A stretch of DNA of 64,000 bases, from NCBI RefSeq assembly GCF_038008325.1, contig NZ_JBBOYW010000001.1:104001-168000 (forward strand). The letters run 5' to 3'. The position numbers and the translations under genes are program-made. The stretch is from Lysinibacillus sp. FSL K6-0232. GTDB lineage: Bacteria > Bacillota > Bacilli > Bacillales_A > Planococcaceae. The notes beneath the pieces were generated by a model. The model worked only from the letters and a program-made list of their open reading frames with translations, was not told where the DNA came from and ran no database searches. This document shows, one piece after another, positions 27,237-36,111 of this stretch; position 1 is the first letter of the stretch, and each line of letters opens with the position of its first letter.

Positions 27237-27604
27237 TGGATTATATTCATTTAAAGGATATGCAATTTTATGGCTATCATGGTGTATTAGCAGCAGAAAC
27301 CACTCTTGGTCAGCGTTTTCGAGCTAATGTTTCATTGGCAGTAGACATGACAAAGGCTGGTGAAACAGATGATCTCAATTATACGGTAAATTATGCAGAG
27401 GTTTATGCGTTATGCCGAGATATTGTAGAGGGTGAACCTTTCAAGCTAATTGAGGCTCTTGCAGTAAAAGTAGCCAATACGATACTTACAACCTATACTG
27501 ACAAAGTAAAGGGTGTACGAGTAGAGCTTATTAAGCCAGACCCGCCAATACATGGTTACTATAAAGAGGTGTCCGTTGAGGTAACGAGAGGTGAATTCTC
27601 ATGA
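27236..27604 (+). CDS. folB: Dihydroneopterin aldolase
   Basis: 122 residues. Cleaves dihydroneopterin to hydroxymethyl-dihydropterin. Signature FYGYHGVLAAE near residue 11, later LIEALA and the KPDPPI segment. ATG 27236 shares a base with the folP stop and follows AAGGAGG. Confidence 0.94.
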   Translation: MDYIHLKDMQFYGYHGVLAAETTLGQRFRANVSLAVDMTKAGETDDLNYTVNYAEVYALCRDIVEGEPFKLIEALAVKVANTILTTYTDKVKGVRVELIKPDPPIHGYYKEVSVEVTRGEFS

Positions 27605-28113
27605 AGGATGTTTATTTATCGATTGGCACAAATATGGGGGATAGGTACGATAACCTCCAACAAGCGATAGCACTTTTAAAACAAGAAAAAGCTATAGAGC
27701 TTGTGCGTATTTCTTCGGTTTATGAAACGGCTGCTGTTGGTTATACAGACCAAGCGGATTTTTTAAATATTGCTGTCCATTTAAAAACAAATAAATCCTC
27801 TGCTGAAATGCTCCAGCTATGTCAGTCTATTGAGCAAGAGCTAGGACGTGTACGGGAGTTTCGCTGGGGGCCACGAATCATTGACCTTGACATTTTGCTT
27901 TACAATCACGAGAATATTGAAACTGAGAGCTTAATTGTTCCACATCCAAGAATGTATGAGCGAGCATTTGTTTTAGTGCCACTAGTCGAAATCACGCCGA
28001 CACCACTTGGCAAACAGCTCCAACAGGCGCATCATGAGTTACAGCAACTGGATTGTGAGCGTGAAGGTGTGGCTTTGTGGAAGGATTGCAATAAGCCTCT
28101 AACAGTAAATTAA
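27601..28113 (+). CDS. folK: Hydroxymethyl-dihydropterin pyrophosphokinase
   Basis: 170 residues. Activates the pterin with ATP for FolP. Family motifs: SIGTNMGDRYDNL, SSVYETAAVGYTDQADFLN, RWGPRIIDLDILLY and HPRMYERAFVL. The start overlaps folB by four bases. Confidence 0.95.
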   Translation: MKDVYLSIGTNMGDRYDNLQQAIALLKQEKAIELVRISSVYETAAVGYTDQADFLNIAVHLKTNKSSAEMLQLCQSIEQELGRVREFRWGPRIIDLDILLYNHENIETESLIVPHPRMYERAFVLVPLVEITPTPLGKQLQQAHHELQQLDCEREGVALWKDCNKPLTVN

Positions 28114-28164
28114 GTTATAAGCGTGCAAATAGATAGAGTGATCCTATAGAGGAGGAAATCAACG

Positions 28165-29193
28165 TTGAGTCAAACAACTGAGAAGCCGTTTCAAATTGGC
28201 GATATTGTGATGGACAACCGTGTAGTATTAGCGCCAATGGCTGGCATTTGTAACTCTGCTTTCCGTTTAACGGTAAAAGAGTTTGGAGCAGGGCTTGTAT
28301 ATGCTGAAATGATAAGTGACAAGGGTATTGTTCAAAAAAATGAAAAAACACTAGGTATGCTGTATATTGATGAGCGTGAAAATCCTTTATCACTACAAAT
28401 TTTTGGTGGGGATAAAGAAACATTAGTAGAAGCGGCAAAGTATGTAGACGAAAATACAACCGCTAATATTATTGATATTAATATGGGATGCCCTGTTAAT
28501 AAAATTATTAAATGTGAAGCAGGTGCGCGCCTGCTGCTTGATCCAAATAAAGTTTATGAAATGGTAGCGGCTGTTGTGGACGCTGTTAAAAAGCCTGTTA
28601 GTGTCAAAATGCGCATTGGCTGGGATGACGAGCATATTTTTGCTATTGAGAATGCCCAAGCTGTTGAACGTGCGGGTGCATCAGCAGTAGCTGTCCATGG
28701 TCGTACACGTGTACAAATGTATGAAGGCAAAGCAAATTGGGATATTATTCGTCAGGTTAAGGAAAATGTAAATATCCCAGTGCTCGGCAATGGTGATGTA
28801 GAAACACCACAGGATGCTAAACGCATGCTTGATACAACTGGTGTAGATGCGGTTATGATTGGTCGTGCTGCATTAGGTAATCCATGGATGATTTATCGTA
28901 CGGTGCAATATTTAGCAACAGGAGAGCTAAAAGAAGAACCGAGCGTACGTGAAAAAATTGACGTGTGTTTATTGCATTTTGAACGCCTTATCCAACTAAA
29001 GGGAGAGGGCATCGCAGTACGTGAAATGCGCAAACATGCATCGTGGTATTTAAAAGGGATTCGCGGTAATGGTAAAGCACGTAAAGCGATTAACCAAACA
29101 GAAACGGCGGTAGAGCTTCGTGCCCTATTAAATGGACTTGTGCAGGACTATGAAGAGCTTGACTTGCCAGAAGCAACGCAATTAATTATATAA
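28165..29193 (+). CDS. dusB: tRNA dihydrouridine synthase
   Basis: FMN-dependent reduction of uridines in tRNA. 342 residues: N-terminal PMAGICNSAFR, catalytic Cys in NMGCPVNKI, HGRTRVQMYEG, and GNGDV of the flavin site, then a C-terminal helical domain. TTG start at 28165 with GAGGAGG upstream. In B. subtilis a small yazB gene lies between folK and this gene; it is missing here. Confidence 0.94.
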   Translation: MSQTTEKPFQIGDIVMDNRVVLAPMAGICNSAFRLTVKEFGAGLVYAEMISDKGIVQKNEKTLGMLYIDERENPLSLQIFGGDKETLVEAAKYVDENTTANIIDINMGCPVNKIIKCEAGARLLLDPNKVYEMVAAVVDAVKKPVSVKMRIGWDDEHIFAIENAQAVERAGASAVAVHGRTRVQMYEGKANWDIIRQVKENVNIPVLGNGDVETPQDAKRMLDTTGVDAVMIGRAALGNPWMIYRTVQYLATGELKEEPSVREKIDVCLLHFERLIQLKGEGIAVREMRKHASWYLKGIRGNGKARKAINQTETAVELRALLNGLVQDYEELDLPEATQLII

Positions 29194-29202
29194 TGTATCT
29201 AG

Positions 29203-29229
29203 TTGGCGTCCTAAGATGGGCGCTTTTTC
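29203..29229 (+). terminator. Terminator after dusB
   Basis: GGCGTCC / GGGCGCT arms around TAAGAT and a following T-run. Confidence 0.75.
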
Positions 29230-29339
29230 GTTGTAGGGTAGTAGTTTTTAGAATTATTAATTATTTTAACTTAGGTTGAAACTAATGATTACAGCTTTAA
29301 AATTGTGTACAATAGAAATATTATGGACGTAACTGTTAA

Positions 29340-30848
<1,509 letters not shown>

Positions 30849-30874
30849 GTACAAGCTAAAGTATTTGTATCAAC

Positions 30875-31327
30875 AGAATAAAGTACTGCTTGAGACAACA
30901 AAGCCTTATCAAAAATAGAACAAAGAACTGCTCCCATATCAGAGGAGAGCGAGAAGAACAGGAGAATCCCCCGCGGATTCTCCTGTTTTTGCGTGAAGAG
31001 GGCGAGAGAAGGCGAGAAGAATGTGAAACGACTATTAATAAGGAAAGGACCCGAGAAAAGCGTGAGAAGGGCGCTGGCGGCGTCAGAGAAGGTGCGTGGA
31101 GAGATGATGGAATGCACCTGTGGTGCTTGCTTGGTGAGGGCGGGGAGATTGCGGGAGAAAGGCAAGGGAAAAGCAGCACTTTATTCTAACGAGAATTAAG
31201 TTCTGCTTTTAGGTTGGAAAATATTTGGAAAAATCGCTGGTTTTGCGACACGACTTTGTTCTAACTCACAACGGTGCAATGCGGGTTCATAGCGGGCGAA
31301 AAAGCAGAACTTTATTGTTGCTGAACA
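30875..31327 (+). repeat. Left copy of a 450-bp direct repeat
   Basis: Matches 62217-62670 in the same orientation, at roughly 90 percent or better by eye with single-base differences spread along it. It contains a terminator hairpin near its left end, repeated variants of AGAACAAAGTACTGCTT, and an imperfect palindrome AAAAGCAGcACTTT...AAGTTCTGCTTTT. The long frames it contains have no ribosome sites and are not supported as genes. It begins 27 bases after lysS and marks the left edge of the second island. Confidence 0.9.
30959..30990 (+). terminator. lysS terminator inside the left repeat
   Basis: CAGGAGAATCC / GGATTCTCCTG with CCCGC loop, then TTTTT. The second repeat copy keeps the stem exactly and changes only the loop. 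Confidence 0.88.
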
Positions 31328-31513
31328 TAGTTAGAAATTTATTTTTTTGGAGTTTTGATAGGTGATGGCGGGAGTTAGAATAAAGTACTTACATAATTAG
31401 AAATAAGTTCGGCTAAGGGGTTAAGTAGGTAAATGCATTTTAAACTAATGGAGCTTGTAGATGTTAGAATGTAAAATTAGGATGAATACATAATTACATA
31501 AAGGGAGAATAAA
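31328..31513. other. Spacer to the first island gene
   Basis: Holds further loose variants of the repeat motif (TTAGAATAAAGTACTT at about 31374) and no gene. AAGGGAG just before 31514 is the ribosome site of the next gene. Confidence 0.4.
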
Positions 31514-32068
31514 ATGGTTCAGTTATATTCATTTCCAAATAATATAGAAGTACAAGTTTTACCGGAACCACATGAATTGGCGATGACAATTTTTTTAGAA
31601 AATCTTCAAATGGAATATCCATTAGTTTATTTGGTTTTTTTACAGGGGAAGATGATTTTAAGTAATTTTACATACGAAGAACTTAGAAGTTTACCTTTAA
31701 ACAAAGATGATGTACCAGTTGTTATTGATTGGGATGGTAAGATATATAATTTTAATTTGATAAAAAAACTTAAGACTTCTCCTCCATTTACGCCTATTTT
31801 TGAAATCCGAATAGATGATAGAATAATGCATGGAAATGTAAAAAGAGGGGTAAAATATTTTAGGTTATTCTTTTTCCCAGATGAAGACCAAGGATTAGCG
31901 ACGAAAATTTGTCTTTATGATTTCTTAGAGAAAGATGCTACGGATTTAGATGATTTTAATCGAGCAAATAAAGGGAATACGGAGACTACAATGAAAATTA
32001 ACAATGGCATAATTGTTCAAAAACGTTTCCGTGGAAAAAGGGAATTATTTGATGTATACTTACGATAA
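31514..32068 (+). CDS. Protein of unknown function (184 aa)
   Basis: Not recognised. Soluble, mixed alpha/beta look, rich in aromatic and acidic residues, no signal peptide or membrane segment. AAGGGAGAATAAA precedes the ATG. It is 23 bases upstream of a small XRE-type HTH gene on the same strand, so the two could form a regulated pair such as toxin and antitoxin, but no toxin family motif is visible. Confidence 0.6.
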   Translation: MVQLYSFPNNIEVQVLPEPHELAMTIFLENLQMEYPLVYLVFLQGKMILSNFTYEELRSLPLNKDDVPVVIDWDGKIYNFNLIKKLKTSPPFTPIFEIRIDDRIMHGNVKRGVKYFRLFFFPDEDQGLATKICLYDFLEKDATDLDDFNRANKGNTETTMKINNGIIVQKRFRGKRELFDVYLR

Positions 32069-32091
32069 TTAGGAGAAGGGAAGTGTATTAA

Positions 32092-32385
32092 ATGAATATT
32101 TTAAATGCTTCAGACCAAGCATTCCTTCAAAACAATCCTGAAATGGCTAAATTCTTTTTGTCGAAAGAAAATGTGGTAGCCACTAAGTTAGTTGCTGAAA
32201 GACTTAAAGTGTCTAAATCAATTGAGGAAGTAGCAACTGAGTTAAACATCGCTGCTGAAACGATTATACAGATTGAAAATGGTAATTTTAATGACCGAAA
32301 TGCATTCAAAAAGCTAGTTGATTTTTATCAAGTGACATCGGATGAGATAGATTTTTTTCTTGAGAAAGAATTACATGCAGTTTAA
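32092..32385 (+). CDS. Small XRE-like helix-turn-helix protein
   Basis: 97 residues. The segment KSIEEVATELNIAAETIIQIENGNFNDRNAFKKLVDFYQV (about residues 43-82) has the XRE pattern: a first helix, a turn with TELNIAAETI recognition helices and a closing FKKLVDFYQV helix. Likely a DNA-binding regulator, perhaps of its own operon or of the repeats downstream at 32499-32672. A strong terminator follows. Confidence 0.7.
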   Translation: MNILNASDQAFLQNNPEMAKFFLSKENVVATKLVAERLKVSKSIEEVATELNIAAETIIQIENGNFNDRNAFKKLVDFYQVTSDEIDFFLEKELHAV

Positions 32386-32393
32386 ATATACTT

Positions 32394-32427
32394 GAGGGAA
32401 CGTGTTCGATAGCGTTCCCTCTTTTTT
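32394..32427 (+). terminator. Terminator after the HTH gene
   Basis: GAGGGAACG (32394-32402) / CGTTCCCTC (32413-32421) followed by TTTTTT. Confidence 0.9.
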
Positions 32428-32498
32428 GTTTTTAAATATTAATTGTAATGATTAGGTCGGATAAGACGAGGATATTGTTGATTTCATTTTGACTCTAA

Positions 32499-32672
32499 TT
32501 TGTGATGTAAAATGGCAAAGATAGATGGTTTTGTCGTGTAAAAGGCGCAGCTACGCGATTTGTGGTGTAATCGGGCAAGGATAAAACAGTTTAACGGAAT
32601 CAAACATCCTATGAATTTGTGATGTAAATTGGCAAAGATAGACGTTTTTGTGATGTGAAATGGCAAAGATAG
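32499..32672. repeat. Degenerate direct repeats upstream of hsdM
   Basis: Four copies of TTTGTGATGTAAAATGGCAA-like sequence (starting about 32499, 32559, 32616 and 32647), with a fifth weaker one near 32530. Unit about 26 bp, irregular spacing. Found in a 430-bp region with no gene, between the HTH gene terminator and the hsdM ribosome site. Confidence 0.65.
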
Positions 32673-32856
32673 GGGGTCCTTGCATCTGAAATTTCATTAC
32701 GAATCAAAAATACATATATAAATGTTTGGAAGTAAACATTTAACTTTAATAAAATGGATTTATACAGTGATTTTGATATCGCGTATTTATTAATGCGGAA
32801 TTTATGGTACTGTGGAATTATAAAATGGGATAGTTTTTCCAATGGAGGAAGTTAAA

Positions 32857-34350
32857 ATGACTCAATTAACATTACAGGAACTAGAATCACACCTATGGAA
32901 GTCAGCGGATATTTTACGTGGCTCGGTGGATTCTGGGGATTTTAAAAATTACATATTCGGTTTACTGTTTTTAAAGCGTTTAAATGACGTGTTTGAGGAG
33001 CATCGTGCAGCGATAATGGCAGAGCATGGTGAGGAGATTGGGGCGTTATTAGTAGACGACCAAGACCAATATCAATTTTACGTACCAGAAGCTGCGCGTT
33101 GGACTGTCATTCGCTCGAAGGCAGAGAATATCGGTTCAGCGATTAACGTGGCATTTGAGGCGCTTGAGAACGAAAATAAGACGCTTGAAGGGGTTTTAAC
33201 ACCGATTGACTTCAACCGTAAAGAAGTGCTGACAGACGACGTGCTACAACGCTTATTACAGCACTTTGAATTATTAGACTTACGTAATGAAAGTTTATCA
33301 GAACCAGATATGCTAGGACGTGCTTACGAGTATTTAATTAAAATGTTTGCCGATGATGCTGGTAAGAAAGGTGGCGAATTCTATACACCGTCAAAAGTGG
33401 TTGAGCTTATCGTCAAATTAATTAAGCCAGAGGAAGGTATGCGCGTGTACGACCCAACGTGTGGTTCGGGCGGGATGCTCATTCAAGCGGTCGATTACGT
33501 AAAGGCTACAGGTGGCAATCCACAATCATTATCGTTATTCGGTCAAGAGAAGAACCTTAATACATGGTCGATTGCGAAAATGAATTTATTACTGCATGAC
33601 TTACCTGACCATAAAATTGTCAAAGGCGATACAATTCGTTCACCGAAGCTTGTAGAAGATGGTGAAATTATGCTATTTGACCGCGTAATTGCCAATCCAC
33701 CGTTTTCATTAAAAGAATGGGGACGTGAGGAAGCTGAGCATGATGCATACGGACGCTTCCAATACGGCTTACCACCGAAAAATGCAGGTGACTTTGCGTT
33801 TATTCAGCATATGATTGCGTCACTTAAAGGTAACGGTAAAGCTGGTGTTGTTATGCCGCATGGTGTGCTATTCCGCGGTGGTGCAGAGGGCAAAATTCGT
33901 CAAGGCTTACTAGAATCGGATTTATTCGAGGCAGTTATTGGTTTACCATCGAACCTATTTTACGGCACAGGCATTCCAGCGAGCGTGCTTATTTTCAATC
34001 GTGATAAAGACGAAAAGCGTAAAGGCAATGTGCTATTTATCGCAGCAGAGGGTGAATTCCAAGAAGGTAAAAATCAAAATACGTTACGTGATGAGGATGT
34101 TGCGAAAATCGTTGCAACGTATGATGCATATGAAGATATTGAAAAATACGCACGTGTTGTGCCGTTAGAGGAAATCAAAAATAATGACTACAACTTAAAC
34201 ATCACACGCTACATTGATAAGTCAGAGGAAGAAGAACAAGTGGATATTGCAGCAGTTCTGCAAGACCTCCAAGCAATCGAAGCTAAACGTAACGACACGA
34301 AAGCGAAGTTAAATGGTTACTTACGTGAACTTGGGGTAGGTGAGATTTGA
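32857..34350 (+). CDS. hsdM: Type I restriction-modification methyltransferase subunit
   Basis: N6-adenine methyltransferase of a type I system. 497 residues with the HsdM helical N-terminus (LWKSADILRGSVDSGDFKNYIFGLLFLKRL), SAM-binding motif I DPTCGSGGM (about 199) and catalytic motif NPPF (about 280). ATG 32857 is chosen, seven bases after GGAGGA; a start 15 bases upstream would overlap it. It overlaps hsdS by one base and acts with it and HsdR. Confidence 0.95.
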   Translation: MTQLTLQELESHLWKSADILRGSVDSGDFKNYIFGLLFLKRLNDVFEEHRAAIMAEHGEEIGALLVDDQDQYQFYVPEAARWTVIRSKAENIGSAINVAFEALENENKTLEGVLTPIDFNRKEVLTDDVLQRLLQHFELLDLRNESLSEPDMLGRAYEYLIKMFADDAGKKGGEFYTPSKVVELIVKLIKPEEGMRVYDPTCGSGGMLIQAVDYVKATGGNPQSLSLFGQEKNLNTWSIAKMNLLLHDLPDHKIVKGDTIRSPKLVEDGEIMLFDRVIANPPFSLKEWGREEAEHDAYGRFQYGLPPKNAGDFAFIQHMIASLKGNGKAGVVMPHGVLFRGGAEGKIRQGLLESDLFEAVIGLPSNLFYGTGIPASVLIFNRDKDEKRKGNVLFIAAEGEFQEGKNQNTLRDEDVAKIVATYDAYEDIEKYARVVPLEEIKNNDYNLNITRYIDKSEEEEQVDIAAVLQDLQAIEAKRNDTKAKLNGYLRELGVGEI

Positions 34351-35612
34351 TGGGCGAAGTGCGTGAAGGGTATAAGATGACGGAGCTTGGGGTAGTGCCG
34401 AGTGAGTGGGAAGTACTCACTGTCGATGATATTGCGAATAAAATAGTTGGTGGAGGAACTCCTTCACGTGAAAATGAGAGTTTTTATAATGGAGATATTC
34501 CATGGGTAACAGTTAAAGACATGAAGGGTTCTTTTTATCAAGAAGATGCTCAAGAATTTATTACTGAAGCTGCCTTAAAAAACTCAGCATCTAATTTAAT
34601 TGAACCTAATAATATAATTGTTGCAACACGTATTGCTTTAGGTAGAGGATTTATTAATACAAAAGAGGTAGCTATAAATCAAGATTTAAAAGCAATTTAT
34701 TTAAATGATACTAAAGTAAAAAATGAGTATTTTTTATATTGGTATTTACAAAATGCTGAGTTTATTAAAGGGTTGGGGTCGGGTTCAACAGTAAAAGGAA
34801 TTAGAGTAGAGCAGTTAAAGTCATTGCAATTACCAATCCCAAATATAGGAGAACAACAAAAAATCGCCTCAATCCTTTCAACCGTAGACGAGCAAGTTGA
34901 TGAAACCGAGCAGTTGATTGTTAAAACAAAGGAATTGAAAAAAGGTTTAATGCAGCAATTGCTAACAAAAGGGATTGGGCATACGGAGTTTAAGCAGACA
35001 GAGCTTGGGGAGATACCGAATGAGTGGGAAATTAAGGATTTAATCGACATAGGAACCTTTTCAAAAGGTAAGGGTATTGCTAAAAAAGATTTGTCTGACA
35101 AGGGTATGCCATGTATTTTATATGGTCAATTGTACACAAAGTATAAAGAGCGTATTGATAAGGTGACTAGTTATACAGAAATTGAAGTGAAAAATCCTGT
35201 CATCGGAATGAAAAATGATTTATTGATTCCTTCTTCGGGAGAAACAGCTATTGATATTGCTACAGCTAGTGCATTAAACGTGGATAACATTTATATTGGT
35301 GGTGATATTAATTTATTCACACCATTTATTGAGGTAGATTCAAATTTCTTAAGTCTTCAAATTAATTCAACTAGAAAATCAGAATTAGCTAAATTAGCTC
35401 AAGGTTCATCAGTATATCATTTATATTCAAGCTCTTTAGAAAACTTTAGCGTAGTTTTACCGTCATTAGAAGAACAACAAAAAATCGCCCAAATCCTTTC
35501 AACAGTAGACGAACAAATCGATATCTACGAACAGGAAAAGGTTAAATACGAGGAGCTGAAAAAAGGTTTAATGCAGCAGCTTCTTACAGGTCAAATTCGC
35601 GTGAAAATCTAA
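34350..35612 (+). CDS. hsdS: Type I restriction-modification specificity subunit
   Basis: 420 residues with the usual two-fold layout: target-recognition domain, conserved helix, second target-recognition domain, second helix. The two helical spacers are near copies (EEQQKIAQILSTVDEQ and GEQQKIASILSTVDEQ, each followed by LKKGLMQQLLT), and each TRD begins with a TELGxxPxEWE segment. The internal repeats make it prone to recombinational switching, but no silent hsdS cassette was seen nearby. Confidence 0.93.
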   Translation: MGEVREGYKMTELGVVPSEWEVLTVDDIANKIVGGGTPSRENESFYNGDIPWVTVKDMKGSFYQEDAQEFITEAALKNSASNLIEPNNIIVATRIALGRGFINTKEVAINQDLKAIYLNDTKVKNEYFLYWYLQNAEFIKGLGSGSTVKGIRVEQLKSLQLPIPNIGEQQKIASILSTVDEQVDETEQLIVKTKELKKGLMQQLLTKGIGHTEFKQTELGEIPNEWEIKDLIDIGTFSKGKGIAKKDLSDKGMPCILYGQLYTKYKERIDKVTSYTEIEVKNPVIGMKNDLLIPSSGETAIDIATASALNVDNIYIGGDINLFTPFIEVDSNFLSLQINSTRKSELAKLAQGSSVYHLYSSSLENFSVVLPSLEEQQKIAQILSTVDEQIDIYEQEKVKYEELKKGLMQQLLTGQIRVKI

Positions 35613-35634
35613 TTCAAACACAAAGGGGATTTGT

Positions 35635-36087
35635 ATGAATAATTTTCAAAGAGTTGGTTCCATCAGTAACGCACATATCGGTCGTGATTTTGAGGAAGCA
35701 GCATACGTCTATTTTACGGCGCAGGGCTATTCAATCATCAAGGATGTGGCGTTGCCAATTGGGCTTGAACGTAAGAAAAATCATCGCTTTGATTTAGGTG
35801 CGCCTGCTGGTGCAGAAGATAAAATCATCATTGAATGTAAATCGCACCGTTGGACTTCGGGGGATAATGTACCGAGTGCCAAGCTAACCGTCTGGAACGA
35901 GGCGATGTATTACTTTCATTTAGCACCACCAGAGTACCGTAAAATCTTTTTCATTTTGCGCGATTATAGCAACAAACGTAATGAAACATTAGGTGAATAT
36001 TATATCCGTACATACGGGCATCTCATTCCGAGTGATGTAGAAATAATGGAATATGATGAGGAACTTCAAACGGTTCGTGTGCTGTGA
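35635..36087 (+). CDS. PD-(D/E)XK-like nuclease-fold protein in the hsd locus
   Basis: 150 residues. The run RFDLGAPAGAEDKIIIECKSHRW has the D...ExK arrangement of the PD-(D/E)XK nuclease fold (Asp near residue 54, ECK near 68-70), preceded by a helix GRDFEEAAYVYFTAQGY similar to the first helix of that fold. It lies 22 bases after hsdS and 24 bases before hsdR, so it is part of the operon. It is not a standard type I subunit; an accessory or regulatory nuclease role is inferred. Confidence 0.65.
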   Translation: MNNFQRVGSISNAHIGRDFEEAAYVYFTAQGYSIIKDVALPIGLERKKNHRFDLGAPAGAEDKIIIECKSHRWTSGDNVPSAKLTVWNEAMYYFHLAPPEYRKIFFILRDYSNKRNETLGEYYIRTYGHLIPSDVEIMEYDEELQTVRVL

Positions 36088-36111
36088 CGGGTAAGTGGCA
36101 GGTGAATGTGG

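Noticed and set aside
30875..31200. Overlapping protein frames on both strands inside the 450-bp repeat
   Set aside because: No ribosome sites, arginine/glutamate-rich or low-complexity translations, and the same frame is broken in the other copy; the region is better explained as a non-coding repeat with a terminator.
32484..32666. Minus-strand repeat protein with recurring LHHK
   Set aside because: The periodicity comes from the DNA repeats; no ribosome site and no full-length support.
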